Assembly (NCBI RefSeq): GCF_009377235.1
Contig: NZ_VMNX01000008.1
Span: 1-64,000, forward strand
From: Streptomyces acidicola
GTDB taxonomy: Bacteria > Actinomycetota > Actinomycetes > Streptomycetales > Streptomycetaceae
Length of the DNA stretch: 64,000 bases
Reading direction: 5' to 3'
Both the position numbers and the translations under genes were made by a program. Of the stretch, positions 51,237-61,938 are shown piece after piece (the stretch's first letter is position 1; each line of letters opens with the position of its first letter). Below the pieces are notes generated by a model, which saw only the letters and a list, made by a program, of their open reading frames with translations, ran no database searches and was not told the DNA's origin.

Positions 51237-52688
51237 GTGAGTAGCGGGCGTTGGACAAGGCGGCAGGCCATGCGGGCCGGGGTGACGTCCGCGGCAGTCG
51301 CGGCGTTACCGGGGACTCAGGCCGCTGCCGCCGAGGGACACGGCGTGCCCGGGGGCGGGTACGCGTGGAACGTGGAGGCCGTCGGCTACTGCGACATGGA
51401 CGACCGGCCGGCGTTCAAGATGGCGATCCGTGAGGTGGCGGGACGGTGGTATCTCCACACCGGCCACTTCTGGGACTCCGGCTGGAGCGTCGTCGATGTC
51501 ACCGATCCGGCGCGACCCGAGGTGGCGGCCTTCGTCCCGGGGCCCGCGGACACCTGGACCCTGCAGGTCGACCTGTCCGGGACGACCATGGTCACGGCGC
51601 TGGAGCAGATCTTTCCCAACTTCGGCGGGGAGCCGGACGCCGAGTTCGAGGACGGCGTGCTGATCTGGGACATCGAGGAGCCGCTGAGACCGAAGCGCCT
51701 GGGCCGCTTCCACACCGGCGGAACAGGCACGCACCGCAACCACTACCCCGGCGGACGATATGTGCACCTGGCCGCCGGGCTGCCCGGCCACACCGGCAAC
51801 ATCTACATGGTTCTCGACATCGCCGACCGGCGCCACCCGCGTGAGGCGGGCCGCTGGTGGGTGCCCGGCCAGCGTGACGGCGAGGCGTCCGAGCAAAGCA
51901 GGGACTCCGAGCAGGGCGGGGGGTCCGAGCAGGGCGGGGCGACGACCGCGGCACCACCCGGGCACGGCTTCTGCTGCCCCACCGGCGCGGACGTGTCGCT
52001 GCACGGGCCGGCCTATGTGACGGGCCATCACGCGTACCTGCCCTACGGCGCGGCAGGCATGGTCGTCCTCGACATCTCCGAGGTGTCCCGGCCGACGCTG
52101 GTGAGCACGCTCCGGTTCAGCCCGCCCTTCCACTCGCGCTTCGGCGTGCACAGCGTGCTGCCGCTGCCCGAGCGCGGCATCGCCTTCGCCAACTCCGAGA
52201 ACGTCACGTACGCCGAGGGCGCCGCCCACCACAACTCGATCGTCGACATCACGAACCCGGCCGAGCCGTACCTGCTGTCCCTGTTCCCGGAGCCGGTACC
52301 GCCGAAGAACGCCCCGTACGACGACTTCACGACCCGGGGTGGCTGGCGCGGCCCGCACAACATCAACCACCATCAGCACCACCCGGACGTCGAGCGCCAG
52401 GGCGATCTGTTCTATGTCGCGCACTTCAACGCCGGGCTGCGGATCTACGACGTCTCCAACGTGCGGCTGCCGCGCGAGGTCGGCTACTTCCTGCCGCCGG
52501 ATCCCAGTCGCCGTTACGGCCCCATGCCCGAGGACCGCCTCGTCACCCAGACCGAGGACGTGGTGGTGGACCGCCGTGGCTACATCTACATTTCGGACAA
52601 GAACCAAGGCGTGTGGATCCTCCGGTACACCGGCCCTCGCAGCGCAGAGCGTCGGACGACGAGTCACAGGCCCTCACGGACACCTTGA
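51237..52688 (+). CDS. Tat-exported LVIVD-repeat beta-propeller protein
   Basis: A 483-residue secreted protein. A Tat signal (TRRQAMRAG, about 7-15) ends near Ala31. The body is built from LVIVD-type repeats, for example WSVVDVTDPARPEVAAFVPG, GNIYMVLDIADRRHPREAGR and AAGMVVLDISEVSRPTLVST, which usually form a propeller. A low-complexity SEQGG duplication sits near 215-235. A His cluster GPHNINHHQHH (about 372-382) could bind metal. GTG 51237 follows GGAGGGAG. The function of the family is unclear; a surface or extracellular role is inferred. Confidence 0.82.
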   Translation: MSSGRWTRRQAMRAGVTSAAVAALPGTQAAAAEGHGVPGGGYAWNVEAVGYCDMDDRPAFKMAIREVAGRWYLHTGHFWDSGWSVVDVTDPARPEVAAFVPGPADTWTLQVDLSGTTMVTALEQIFPNFGGEPDAEFEDGVLIWDIEEPLRPKRLGRFHTGGTGTHRNHYPGGRYVHLAAGLPGHTGNIYMVLDIADRRHPREAGRWWVPGQRDGEASEQSRDSEQGGGSEQGGATTAAPPGHGFCCPTGADVSLHGPAYVTGHHAYLPYGAAGMVVLDISEVSRPTLVSTLRFSPPFHSRFGVHSVLPLPERGIAFANSENVTYAEGAAHHNSIVDITNPAEPYLLSLFPEPVPPKNAPYDDFTTRGGWRGPHNINHHQHHPDVERQGDLFYVAHFNAGLRIYDVSNVRLPREVGYFLPPDPSRRYGPMPEDRLVTQTEDVVVDRRGYIYISDKNQGVWILRYTGPRSAERRTTSHRPSRTP

Positions 52689-52765
52689 GCCGGGCCGACG
52701 GCGTCCCCGATGCACGAGAGGCAAAGACGTTCCTGCCGTGCACGCCACGCATCCGCGGGAGGCTG

Positions 52766-54343
52766 TCAGGACTCCTGCTTCGCCGTGTGCGCGGCGGTTT
52801 CGCCAAGGCTCAACTCACGGATGATGCGGGTCAGGTCGGCCGGGGAGGCCGCGAGGCGGACCGGCTTGCCCGCGTCGTCGAGTTCGGCGATGTGCCAGCT
52901 TCTGGGGACGGTGTCGCCGTCGCTGCCCCGAACGCGCCGCACGCCGCCCACGGTGAGCCGGTCCATCGGGATCGGCTTCGCCGCGAACCTGCCCGGGCCG
53001 GGGTGGGGTGTCACCGCGGGCGGGCCGCCTCCGAGGACGATGTGCGTGCCGAAGCGGTACGGGTTGTAGTCGGTGTGCTCCAGGAAGCGGGCAGCCAGGA
53101 ACACCTCTCCTCGCTGCTCTTCCTGTCCTTCCAACTCGGCGGACCCTTCGACCGTGGCGGCCGCTTCGGGCGTACGAATGCGGGTGGCGCGCCAGGCCCA
53201 GGTGAGCAGGCCCAGCGTGGCCAGGGAACCCGCGGCCGCCCACGCGATCGCCACGCGAGAGGTGAGCAGGGTCGTTGGGTTGAGGTAACTGAGCGGCAGC
53301 AGCCACAGGGCCGTGCCGACGAGCGCCGCCGTGAACGGAAGCACCGAGGGGAGGACCTCGTCGTCGGGCAGCCGCCGCCCGCGCAGGCGCAGCAGCACGC
53401 GGGCGCCGGGGTGCCCCGCGGCGAGAGCGAGGGCGGCCGCGACGGCGGCCGCGTCCCCGGCGACAGGGACGTGCTGACGCCACACATGGCGTTCCCCGGC
53501 GACCTCCATCACCTCGCGGCGCCAGATGGTCAGTTCGACCCTGTCACCGGGCCGGAACTCCTCGGCGTCCTCGCGCGAGACCGCGAGTCGTTCCAGTGGC
53601 CGGCGGTCGGCGAAGTACAGCCAACTGGGCTTCTTCGCGGGCCAGTTGGCATCGGTCCGTGCGATCACGGCCGACAGGGTGGTCAGGCACCCTCCCTCCT
53701 CACGTTCCGCGACGGGTGTCCCGGATGTGCACGGGGCGGCCGACTTCCACGCCAGCTCATCCGACCCGATGCTCGGCACCCACCACGCGGCCAGGCCCGC
53801 GCACGCGAGCAGCAGCGCGCACAGTGCCAGCGAACCGGCCCAGCCACTCCCGGCGGTGCGGTACGAGACGACGGGGAGGTGGCTCGACTCCGGGTCCCCG
53901 TAACGACGGTGCAGCGCACGGAGCGCGCCCACCTCCGCGTCGAAGTCCGGGTCGTCCGGGGACCAGCTGTGCGGCAGGGGCAGGAGCCGCTTGCGTCCGT
54001 CGCCCAGCACCAGGATGACGCGACGGGTCTCCTGGACCCGGGGGGTGTTCGCGTACTTCAGGCGTACACGTAGGTCGGCGACGTCGCGCCACGGCACGCT
54101 CCGGCGGCGCAGCAGTGTCCGGGAGTGCAGGCCGTACGCGTCGGCGCTCACCCGGACGGTGACCGCGCGAAGCGATGCGATGCCCACCAGCGACAGCAGC
54201 AGCCCGAGACCCAGCCAGGCGTCCGGGCCCTCGTACGCCATGCGCACCACGAGCAGGCTCACCCCGGCCGCCGCAAGCCCGACGAAGAACCACAGGGCCC
54301 GCGTCTGGAGGGGACGACAGGTCACTTCCCGGACATCGGTCAT
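52766..54343 (-). CDS. Membrane protein with PH-like domain
   Basis: A 525-residue protein. Two N-terminal helices (about 13-52) are followed by a bacterial-PH-like region (SLRAVTVRVSADAYGLHSRT, PWRDVADLRV, 55-125), a third helix (about 155-175), a soluble segment with a short Cys-containing insertion (SAAPCTSGTPVAEREEGGCL), two more helices (about 340-400) and a C-terminal globular part. Parts resemble DUF3592-like proteins. The function is unknown. The ATG at 54343 is chosen because it begins the conserved-looking N-terminus; one at 54355 is possible, and neither has a strong ribosome site. Confidence 0.72.
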   Translation of the reverse strand: MTDVREVTCRPLQTRALWFFVGLAAAGVSLLVVRMAYEGPDAWLGLGLLLSLVGIASLRAVTVRVSADAYGLHSRTLLRRRSVPWRDVADLRVRLKYANTPRVQETRRVILVLGDGRKRLLPLPHSWSPDDPDFDAEVGALRALHRRYGDPESSHLPVVSYRTAGSGWAGSLALCALLLACAGLAAWWVPSIGSDELAWKSAAPCTSGTPVAEREEGGCLTTLSAVIARTDANWPAKKPSWLYFADRRPLERLAVSREDAEEFRPGDRVELTIWRREVMEVAGERHVWRQHVPVAGDAAAVAAALALAAGHPGARVLLRLRGRRLPDDEVLPSVLPFTAALVGTALWLLPLSYLNPTTLLTSRVAIAWAAAGSLATLGLLTWAWRATRIRTPEAAATVEGSAELEGQEEQRGEVFLAARFLEHTDYNPYRFGTHIVLGGGPPAVTPHPGPGRFAAKPIPMDRLTVGGVRRVRGSDGDTVPRSWHIAELDDAGKPVRLAASPADLTRIIRELSLGETAAHTAKQES

Positions 54344-54572
54344 ACCCGGAAGCATCCCACCGTGCGCGCTGCGCCCACCTGTGCATGATGCGGCAACGTT
54401 CCGGCCGACCACGCTGCCGACCGGATGCAACGCGGCAGTTACACGGAGGACGGATGCGATGCGTCAATTCCACTGTGTAAATGGAAGTTTGCAGGTCGAG
54501 AAGAGAGCGGAATGGACTGTTCCAGTGGCTGCCGTCATGTGTAGGGTGCACTCAAATCTGCGGAGAGGTGGG

Positions 54573-57500
54573 ATGGGATCAGTGGGACTGACACGTCGTG
54601 CGCTCATCAAGCGTGGAGCCGGAATCGCTGCGGGCGCAGGGGTATTGAGCGGTCAGGGGACTTCGGCATGGGCCTCCCCGGCCGTGGACGGCCGGACGGG
54701 CGCGCGTGCCGTCGAAGTGACCGTCACGGAGGCGACCAACGCCTCCGCCGCACTCGCCCCGGACGGCCGGACCGTCGTCCTGGACCTGATGAACCTGCTG
54801 TGGACGCTGCCCGCCAAGGGCGGCGACGCCGTGCAGCTCACCGGTGTCGAGGAGGAGGCGAGCGAGCCGGACTTCTCGCCGGACAGCCGCCGGATCGTCT
54901 ACCAGGCCTACACCGACAACGCCTTCCACCTCTGGCTGATGAACGCCGACGGCACCGGACGGAAGCAGCTCACCTCCGGTGACGCCGACCACCGCGAGCC
55001 GCGCTTCTCACCCGACGGCACCCGGATCGCCTGCACCGCCGAAAGCGACGGCCGGTACGCGATCCACGTCATCGACGTCGACAGTGGCGATGCCACCGCC
55101 TGGACCACGGGCACCGGCCAGGAGGCCCAGCCCTGCTGGACGCCGGACGGCACGGCGATCGCGTTCGCCACCGGGACCGGCGACGCCCCACGGGCCATCG
55201 ACAAGGTCACCGCCGACGGCACGCGCACCACCCTCGCCAAGGTCACCGAGGGCCGCCTCGCCGGGCCTTCTTTCTCACCCGACGGCAGCCGCCTCGCCTA
55301 CGTCCACCTCACCACCGCCGGCACCGCGCTCGTCGTCGACGGCGAGACCGTGTCCGGCGACGGCGAGGACGTGTTCCCCTTCGCCGCCCGCTGGGCCGGT
55401 CCGGACGAGCTCTTCTACACCGCCGACGGAGGCCTTCGCCGCCGTACGCTCCAGGGCACGGTCAAGGACATCCCGTTCAGCGCCCGCGTCACCGTGCCCA
55501 AGGTGGCCGAACGGCCCGCCGCCGCCCGGGACTTCGACGGCGCCGGTGACCGCCAGGTCAAGGGCATCGTCGGTCCCGCGCTCTCCCCGGACGGCCGGAG
55601 CGTTGCCTTCGGCGCCCTCGGGGACCTGTGGATCATGCGCCGCGGCGGGGCACCCGAGGCGGTCGTCGCCGACGGTCACCGCAACACCGACCCGGCCTGG
55701 TCCCTGGACGGCCGCGGCCTCGTGTACACCAGCGACCGCGACGGCGGCGTCGCCCTATGGCAGTACGAGCTCGCCACCCGCGCCAGACGCCGCCTCACCG
55801 ACACCGGCATCTCCGCGTCCGCGCCCACCGTCAGCCCGGACGGCACCACCGTCGCCTTCGTCTCCGAGGGCGCCACCCTCTCCGTCCTGCAGCTCGACAC
55901 CGGAGCCGTACGCAAGGTCGCCGGCCCGCTCAACGCCCCCGGCCGCCCCACCTTCACCGCCGACGGCAAACGCCTGTCCGCCGCCGTCCTCGTCCCCGTA
56001 ACTCCCCGCTACCGCGAGGGCCACAACCAGATCCTCACCGTCGAGCTCGCCACAGGCGAGGCCCACTACAGCGAGCCCCTTCCAGGCGGCTCCCTCGCCA
56101 ACCGCATCGACGCGGGGCCCGTGCACTCGCCCGACGGCACCAGAACGGCATACATCGCGAACGGCACCCTGCACATCAGCGACCTCGACGCCGAAGGCCG
56201 CACCACCGGCACCGCCCGGCAGGTGGGCGACGAGACCGCCGACGCGCCCAGTTGGAGCGGCGACTCCGCCACCCTGCTCTACCTCTCCGACGGCCGCCTG
56301 CGCCTGACCACCCCCACCGGAAGGACCTCAGCGGTCCCGCTCCGGCTCTCCTGGCGCCCGGCGCGGCCCACCGGCCGTACGGTCGTCCGGGCCGGAGCCC
56401 TCTGGGACGGCACCGGCCCCGCCCTGCGGCGCGACGTCGACATCCACCTCGACGGGCACCGGATCGCCGCCGTCACCCCGCGCGGAGAGCGTCCCGTCCG
56501 GCCCGGGGACAAGGTGGTCGACGCCCGCGGCCTGACGGTGCTGCCCGGCTTCGTCGCCGTCCACGAGCACGGCCCCTGGGAGCGCAACGAACTCATGCGC
56601 CTGTGGCTCTCCTTCGGTGTCACCGCCCTGCGCTCACCCGGCACCTCCCACTACGCGGCAGTCGAGGCCAAGGAGGCCCTCACCTCCGGCCGCCGCACCG
56701 GCCCGCGCGTCTTCACCGCCGGCGACCTCGTCGACGGCTCCCGCATCTACTACTCCTCGGGCCGCCCCGTCACGGACGAGGAGCAGCTGAGCCGCGAGAT
56801 CAACAAGGCCCGCGCCCTCGGCCACGACATGGTCAAGACGTACGTCCGGCTGCCCTACGCACTCCAGCGCTCGGCCGTCCGGGAGGCCCACCGGATCGGC
56901 CTGCGGAGCGCATCCCACTACCTGTACGGGCCGCTCTGTCTGGGCGCCGACGGCGTCGAGCACGTCGGCGGCACCAGCCGCTACGGCCGACGCCAGAAGG
57001 AGACCCACCTCGGCCACAGCTACCAGGACGTCACCGGCCCGCTGGCCGCGAGCGGCATGGCGTTCACGCCCACCTTCGGACTGTCCGGTCTCGGCCTGTC
57101 CGCGGTCCGGGCCGCCCTCTACCGGCACGCGGACTGGGCTCTGGACGACCCCCGGCTGACCTCCCTGCTCACCGCCGCCGAGTACGCGGAGCTGCGCGAG
57201 GGCATCACGGCGGCCCTGGAAAAGGAGCCGACCGCCGAACTCGCCTTCGTCGCCCGGCACGGCAAGACTGTCCGCCGCCTGGTCGAAGAGGGCGCCCATG
57301 TCGCCGTCGGCACCGACAGCCCGCTCGTCCCGCCCGGCGTCTACTACCACCTCAACCTGCAGACCATGGTCCGTCACGGTGTCAGCCCGTACGAGGCACT
57401 GCGCTCCGCCACCGTTCAGGGAGCCCGCACCCTGGGCCTGTCCGACCAACTCGGCACCGTCGAGCCGGGCAAGCTCGCCGACCTCGTCCTGGTCGAGGGC

Positions 57501-57716
57501 GACCCGATGACGGACATCAAGGCCGCGGCTTCCGTACGCCAAGTCGTCCTCGGCGGCGTACCGCACACGGTCGCGGACCTCACGGCGACGGCGACGGCGA
57601 CGAAGCAGAGTGGAACGGTCGTCCACAACGCCACCCTGCCCGACGTCCCCCAGCAACCGGCCCGCGACAACTTCTGGTGGCACCGGGAGGAGCACATCCC
57701 CCACTCCTGCTGCTGA
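54573..57716 (+). CDS. Tat-exported TolB-like propeller fused to an amidohydrolase
   Basis: A 1047-residue secreted enzyme. A Tat signal (LTRRALIKRGAG) starts near residue 6. Residues about 45-600 form WD40/PD40 repeats, each with a SPDG(R/T) turn (EPDFSPDSRRIVYQAYTD, EPRFSPDGTRIACTAESDGR). From about 605 an amidohydrolase domain follows, with metal site VHEHG, Lys in HDMVKTYVRL, His in RSASHYLYG and GVEHVGG, and Asp in AVGTDSPLVP. The set looks complete, so hydrolysis of an amide or peptide outside the cell is likely, with the propeller gating access. The ATG at 54573 follows GGAGAGG. A strong terminator follows. Confidence 0.87.
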   Translation: MGSVGLTRRALIKRGAGIAAGAGVLSGQGTSAWASPAVDGRTGARAVEVTVTEATNASAALAPDGRTVVLDLMNLLWTLPAKGGDAVQLTGVEEEASEPDFSPDSRRIVYQAYTDNAFHLWLMNADGTGRKQLTSGDADHREPRFSPDGTRIACTAESDGRYAIHVIDVDSGDATAWTTGTGQEAQPCWTPDGTAIAFATGTGDAPRAIDKVTADGTRTTLAKVTEGRLAGPSFSPDGSRLAYVHLTTAGTALVVDGETVSGDGEDVFPFAARWAGPDELFYTADGGLRRRTLQGTVKDIPFSARVTVPKVAERPAAARDFDGAGDRQVKGIVGPALSPDGRSVAFGALGDLWIMRRGGAPEAVVADGHRNTDPAWSLDGRGLVYTSDRDGGVALWQYELATRARRRLTDTGISASAPTVSPDGTTVAFVSEGATLSVLQLDTGAVRKVAGPLNAPGRPTFTADGKRLSAAVLVPVTPRYREGHNQILTVELATGEAHYSEPLPGGSLANRIDAGPVHSPDGTRTAYIANGTLHISDLDAEGRTTGTARQVGDETADAPSWSGDSATLLYLSDGRLRLTTPTGRTSAVPLRLSWRPARPTGRTVVRAGALWDGTGPALRRDVDIHLDGHRIAAVTPRGERPVRPGDKVVDARGLTVLPGFVAVHEHGPWERNELMRLWLSFGVTALRSPGTSHYAAVEAKEALTSGRRTGPRVFTAGDLVDGSRIYYSSGRPVTDEEQLSREINKARALGHDMVKTYVRLPYALQRSAVREAHRIGLRSASHYLYGPLCLGADGVEHVGGTSRYGRRQKETHLGHSYQDVTGPLAASGMAFTPTFGLSGLGLSAVRAALYRHADWALDDPRLTSLLTAAEYAELREGITAALEKEPTAELAFVARHGKTVRRLVEEGAHVAVGTDSPLVPPGVYYHLNLQTMVRHGVSPYEALRSATVQGARTLGLSDQLGTVEPGKLADLVLVEGDPMTDIKAAASVRQVVLGGVPHTVADLTATATATKQSGTVVHNATLPDVPQQPARDNFWWHREEHIPHSCC

Positions 57717-57730
57717 TCGCGCGACAACTT

Positions 57731-57760
57731 GTGCGGGTCGAGGGGGACCTCGACCCGCAC
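57731..57760 (+). terminator. Strong hairpin terminator
   Basis: A perfect 13-bp stem (GTGCGGGTCGAGG and its complement) with loop GGGA, 14 bp after the stop of the propeller-amidohydrolase gene. The remainder of the gap (57761-58007) carries the promoter of the next gene; no clear -10/-35 could be called. Confidence 0.8.
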
Positions 57761-58007
57761 TTCGGCGATCCTGCAACCTGCACCGGCGGCTCGGGTGAAA
57801 ATGGGCGCAGTCGGTGCAGACATCGGTTGGATCTCAACCTTCCGCCGGTCAGACACTTCCGGGCATGCCAGTTGACCTGTGAATACGTCCTAGCCACCCG
57901 CAGATGAGCCGCCACCTCGATTTCCGATACGTCGGAGGTCTTCCCCTTTCACTCAAGGCGCCTGCACCATGCCAAGAGGTTCACAACCAGGAATGGGAGG
58001 CACCTAC

Positions 58008-60350
58008 GTGACCGTGATGCCTGGGAACGGGATCTCTCGAAGAGGTGTGATCGGTACGGCGGCCGCGGTCGCCGCGGTCGGCTGGTCGGCAGGGTCCGGC
58101 ACCGGCTGGGCGGCGCCCCGCGCGGCCGGCGGGGCGGAGGGACTGCACGAACGGATGGTCAGGGCCGCCGCTCCGCGTTGGCGGCGGATTCCCGGCGACT
58201 GGAAGGACGGCCCCTTCCTGGGCAACGGCCTGCTCGGGGTGCAGGTCTACCGAGGTGCGACGGCCAACTCCGTGAAAGTCATGGTCAGCCACAGCCAGGT
58301 GCAGGACCAGCGCCCACAGTGGCGCGCTCCGTACGGATTCTCCCGGTTGCCCATAGGGCACTTCGACCTCACGCTCGCCGGTGAGGTGACCGGCGTCGAC
58401 TGGACCTTGGACCTCTGGGACGCCGAGCTGCGCGGTACCGTCACGACCACACGGGGCAGCGTCCGCTTCTCGATGCTGGTGCACAACACCCGTACCGCAC
58501 TGCTGATCTCCACCCGGCCCAGTGCCGGCGAGGAGGCTGCGGCCTGGTCGTTCACATGGATGTCCGCGACCTCTCCGCGCACAAAGGACAAACCCGCCGA
58601 CTACACCGGCAACCCCGACCCCAGCGTCGGCTCCGCCGGAGACACCGGGGCCACCAGGTATGTCGAGCAGCCGCTGATCGCGGGCGGAGGGTGGACCACC
58701 GCCTGGCGCGAACGCCGCGTCGGCAGCGGCAGGCTGCTGGCCGCGCACATCGTCTACCGCTTCCCCGGGGACCTGTCGCGCACGACGGAGCTGGCCGTCG
58801 CCGAAGTGGCCCGTACGCTGTCCGCGGACCCGGACGACCTGGTGCGCGAGCACCGCGACTGGTGGCACCGCTTCTACCGGCGCAGCCTGTTGTCGGTGCC
58901 CGACAAGCGCATTCAGGACTTCTACTGGATCCAGCTCTACAAGGCAGCCTGCGCCACCCGGGCCGGCGGGCCCTCGATGTCCGAGTGGGGGCCGTGGTAC
59001 CCGGAGACGGGCGGCAGTTGGACCGCCGTGTGGTGGAACCTCAATGTCCAGATCGCCACTTGGCTGATCCAGGGGTCCAACCACCTCGAACTCGACTCCG
59101 TCACCTCCACCTTCAAGGACTTCGAGGAGTTCCTGCCGCTGTCCGTCCCGCCGGAGTACCAGGACGGGCAGACCTACGCCCTGGCCCACCCCTCCGACTG
59201 GAAGCTCCGCCCCGGCGCCAAGACCGTCGGCATCCCCGGCACGTCCACCAAGACCGACAACAACGGCAATCTCATCTGGGCCATGCACAACGTCTGGCTC
59301 AGCTACCGCCACACCATGGACGTGTCGATCGTCCGCGACGTCCTCTTCCCGATCCTCGTCAAGGCGGTGAACTTCTACGACCACTTCCTGCACGAGGGCA
59401 GCGACGGAAGGCTTCATCTGCCGCTCACCCGGTCGCCCGAGTGGGCCGACGCCGAGGACTGCACCTACGACCTCTCCCTGCTCCGCTGGGGCTGCGTCAC
59501 CCTCCTCGACTGCCTGCGCATTCTCCGTACGGACCATCCGCGCGCCGCACGCTGGCGTGAGATCCTCCGGCGCCTGGTGGACTACCCGCGGGACCCGACC
59601 GGGATCATGATCGGCGCGGGGAAGCCGCTCACCGAGTCCCACCGGCACTTCTCACACATGCTGTGGCTGTACCCGCTGCACGAGCTGAACTGGGACCGGC
59701 CGGCCGACCGGGAGATCATGCGGACCACCTTCGACCACTGGGTCAAGGACCGCGGTCTGTGGGCGGGTTACAGCTACGCCGTCGCCTCCTCGATGGCATC
59801 CGTGATCGAACGGCCCGAGGAGGCCCTGGACTTCTTGACCTTCTTCACCGACGGCAACGTCGTCCACCAGACCTGGGGCGCGAGGATGACGCCGAACACC
59901 ATGTACGTCGAGGACACGAACCTCGGCATCGAGAGCCCCTTGACGGCGGCCCAGTCGGTCCTCGACACGGCCGTGCAGAGCCATGGCGGCATCGTGCGGG
60001 TCTTCCCCTCCGTGTCACGGCGCTGGCCCGACTTCTCGGTCCAAGCCCTGCGTACCCAGGGCGCGTTCCTCATCGACGCGGACCGGTCAGGCGGCCGAAC
60101 CCGATGGGTACGCGTCCACAGCGAGGCCGGCGCACCACTGGTGCTGCAGCACGGCATCGACGGCGCCATCGACGTACGGGACGAGCACGGGCGGCGCCTG
60201 CGCTACCGCGAGACGGCGGCCGGCCGTATCGAGGTTCCCCTCGGCAGGGGAGAAACGGCCGTCGTTCTCCGCCGTGGCACGGACACGGACCTCGGCCCGC
60301 GTGACGTACCGGCCGTCGGAGACTCGAAGCCGTGGGGGCTGCCGGACTGA
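58008..60350 (+). CDS. Tat-exported GH95-like glycoside hydrolase, second copy
   Basis: A 780-residue paralogue of the enzyme at 39337, without the extra C-terminal domain. The Tat signal is SRRGVIGTAAAVAAVGW (about residue 9). Shared blocks in the same order are WKDGPFLGNGLLG, DWWHRFYRRSLLSVPD, WWNLNVQIATW, WAMHNVWLSYRHTMD, SPEWADAEDC, SHRHFSHML and IESPLTAAQS. GTG 58008 is set by GGGAGG 7 bp upstream; ATGs at 57969 and 57993 precede that site. No accessory regulator is adjacent, so control probably differs from the first copy. An alpha-L-fucosidase or alpha-L-galactosidase activity is expected from the family. Confidence 0.82.
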   Translation: MTVMPGNGISRRGVIGTAAAVAAVGWSAGSGTGWAAPRAAGGAEGLHERMVRAAAPRWRRIPGDWKDGPFLGNGLLGVQVYRGATANSVKVMVSHSQVQDQRPQWRAPYGFSRLPIGHFDLTLAGEVTGVDWTLDLWDAELRGTVTTTRGSVRFSMLVHNTRTALLISTRPSAGEEAAAWSFTWMSATSPRTKDKPADYTGNPDPSVGSAGDTGATRYVEQPLIAGGGWTTAWRERRVGSGRLLAAHIVYRFPGDLSRTTELAVAEVARTLSADPDDLVREHRDWWHRFYRRSLLSVPDKRIQDFYWIQLYKAACATRAGGPSMSEWGPWYPETGGSWTAVWWNLNVQIATWLIQGSNHLELDSVTSTFKDFEEFLPLSVPPEYQDGQTYALAHPSDWKLRPGAKTVGIPGTSTKTDNNGNLIWAMHNVWLSYRHTMDVSIVRDVLFPILVKAVNFYDHFLHEGSDGRLHLPLTRSPEWADAEDCTYDLSLLRWGCVTLLDCLRILRTDHPRAARWREILRRLVDYPRDPTGIMIGAGKPLTESHRHFSHMLWLYPLHELNWDRPADREIMRTTFDHWVKDRGLWAGYSYAVASSMASVIERPEEALDFLTFFTDGNVVHQTWGARMTPNTMYVEDTNLGIESPLTAAQSVLDTAVQSHGGIVRVFPSVSRRWPDFSVQALRTQGAFLIDADRSGGRTRWVRVHSEAGAPLVLQHGIDGAIDVRDEHGRRLRYRETAAGRIEVPLGRGETAVVLRRGTDTDLGPRDVPAVGDSKPWGLPD

Positions 60351-60391
60351 GCCGACGCCTCACCGATCGATCGCGTTGATCGCGCCCAGCA

Positions 60392-60419
60392 GACGCGGGC
60401 TCGGGGGCGAGCCCGCGTC
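60392..60419. terminator. Bidirectional hairpin terminator
   Basis: A perfect 12-bp stem (GACGCGGGCTCG and its complement) with loop GGGG, between the convergent GH95-like and decarboxylase genes. Confidence 0.8.
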
Positions 60420-60519
60420 GGGCGCTCCCGGCCCGCGGTCTGCGTGGTGGCTGCAGGCCGCCGCACTGCCTGCGTTCCGCAGCCCGTGTTCCGCAGCCTG
60501 GTCAGCATCAGCGGCATGC

Positions 60520-61887
<1,368 letters not shown>

Positions 61888-61938
61888 TCACAATTCCGGC
61901 TCCCCTGTTCGGCAGAACCGCACAACAATGAGGGCGTG

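Noticed and set aside
57842..57900. Sigma-70-like promoter (TTGACC near 57870) for the second GH95-like gene
   Set aside because: No acceptable -10 element at 16-19 bp spacing.
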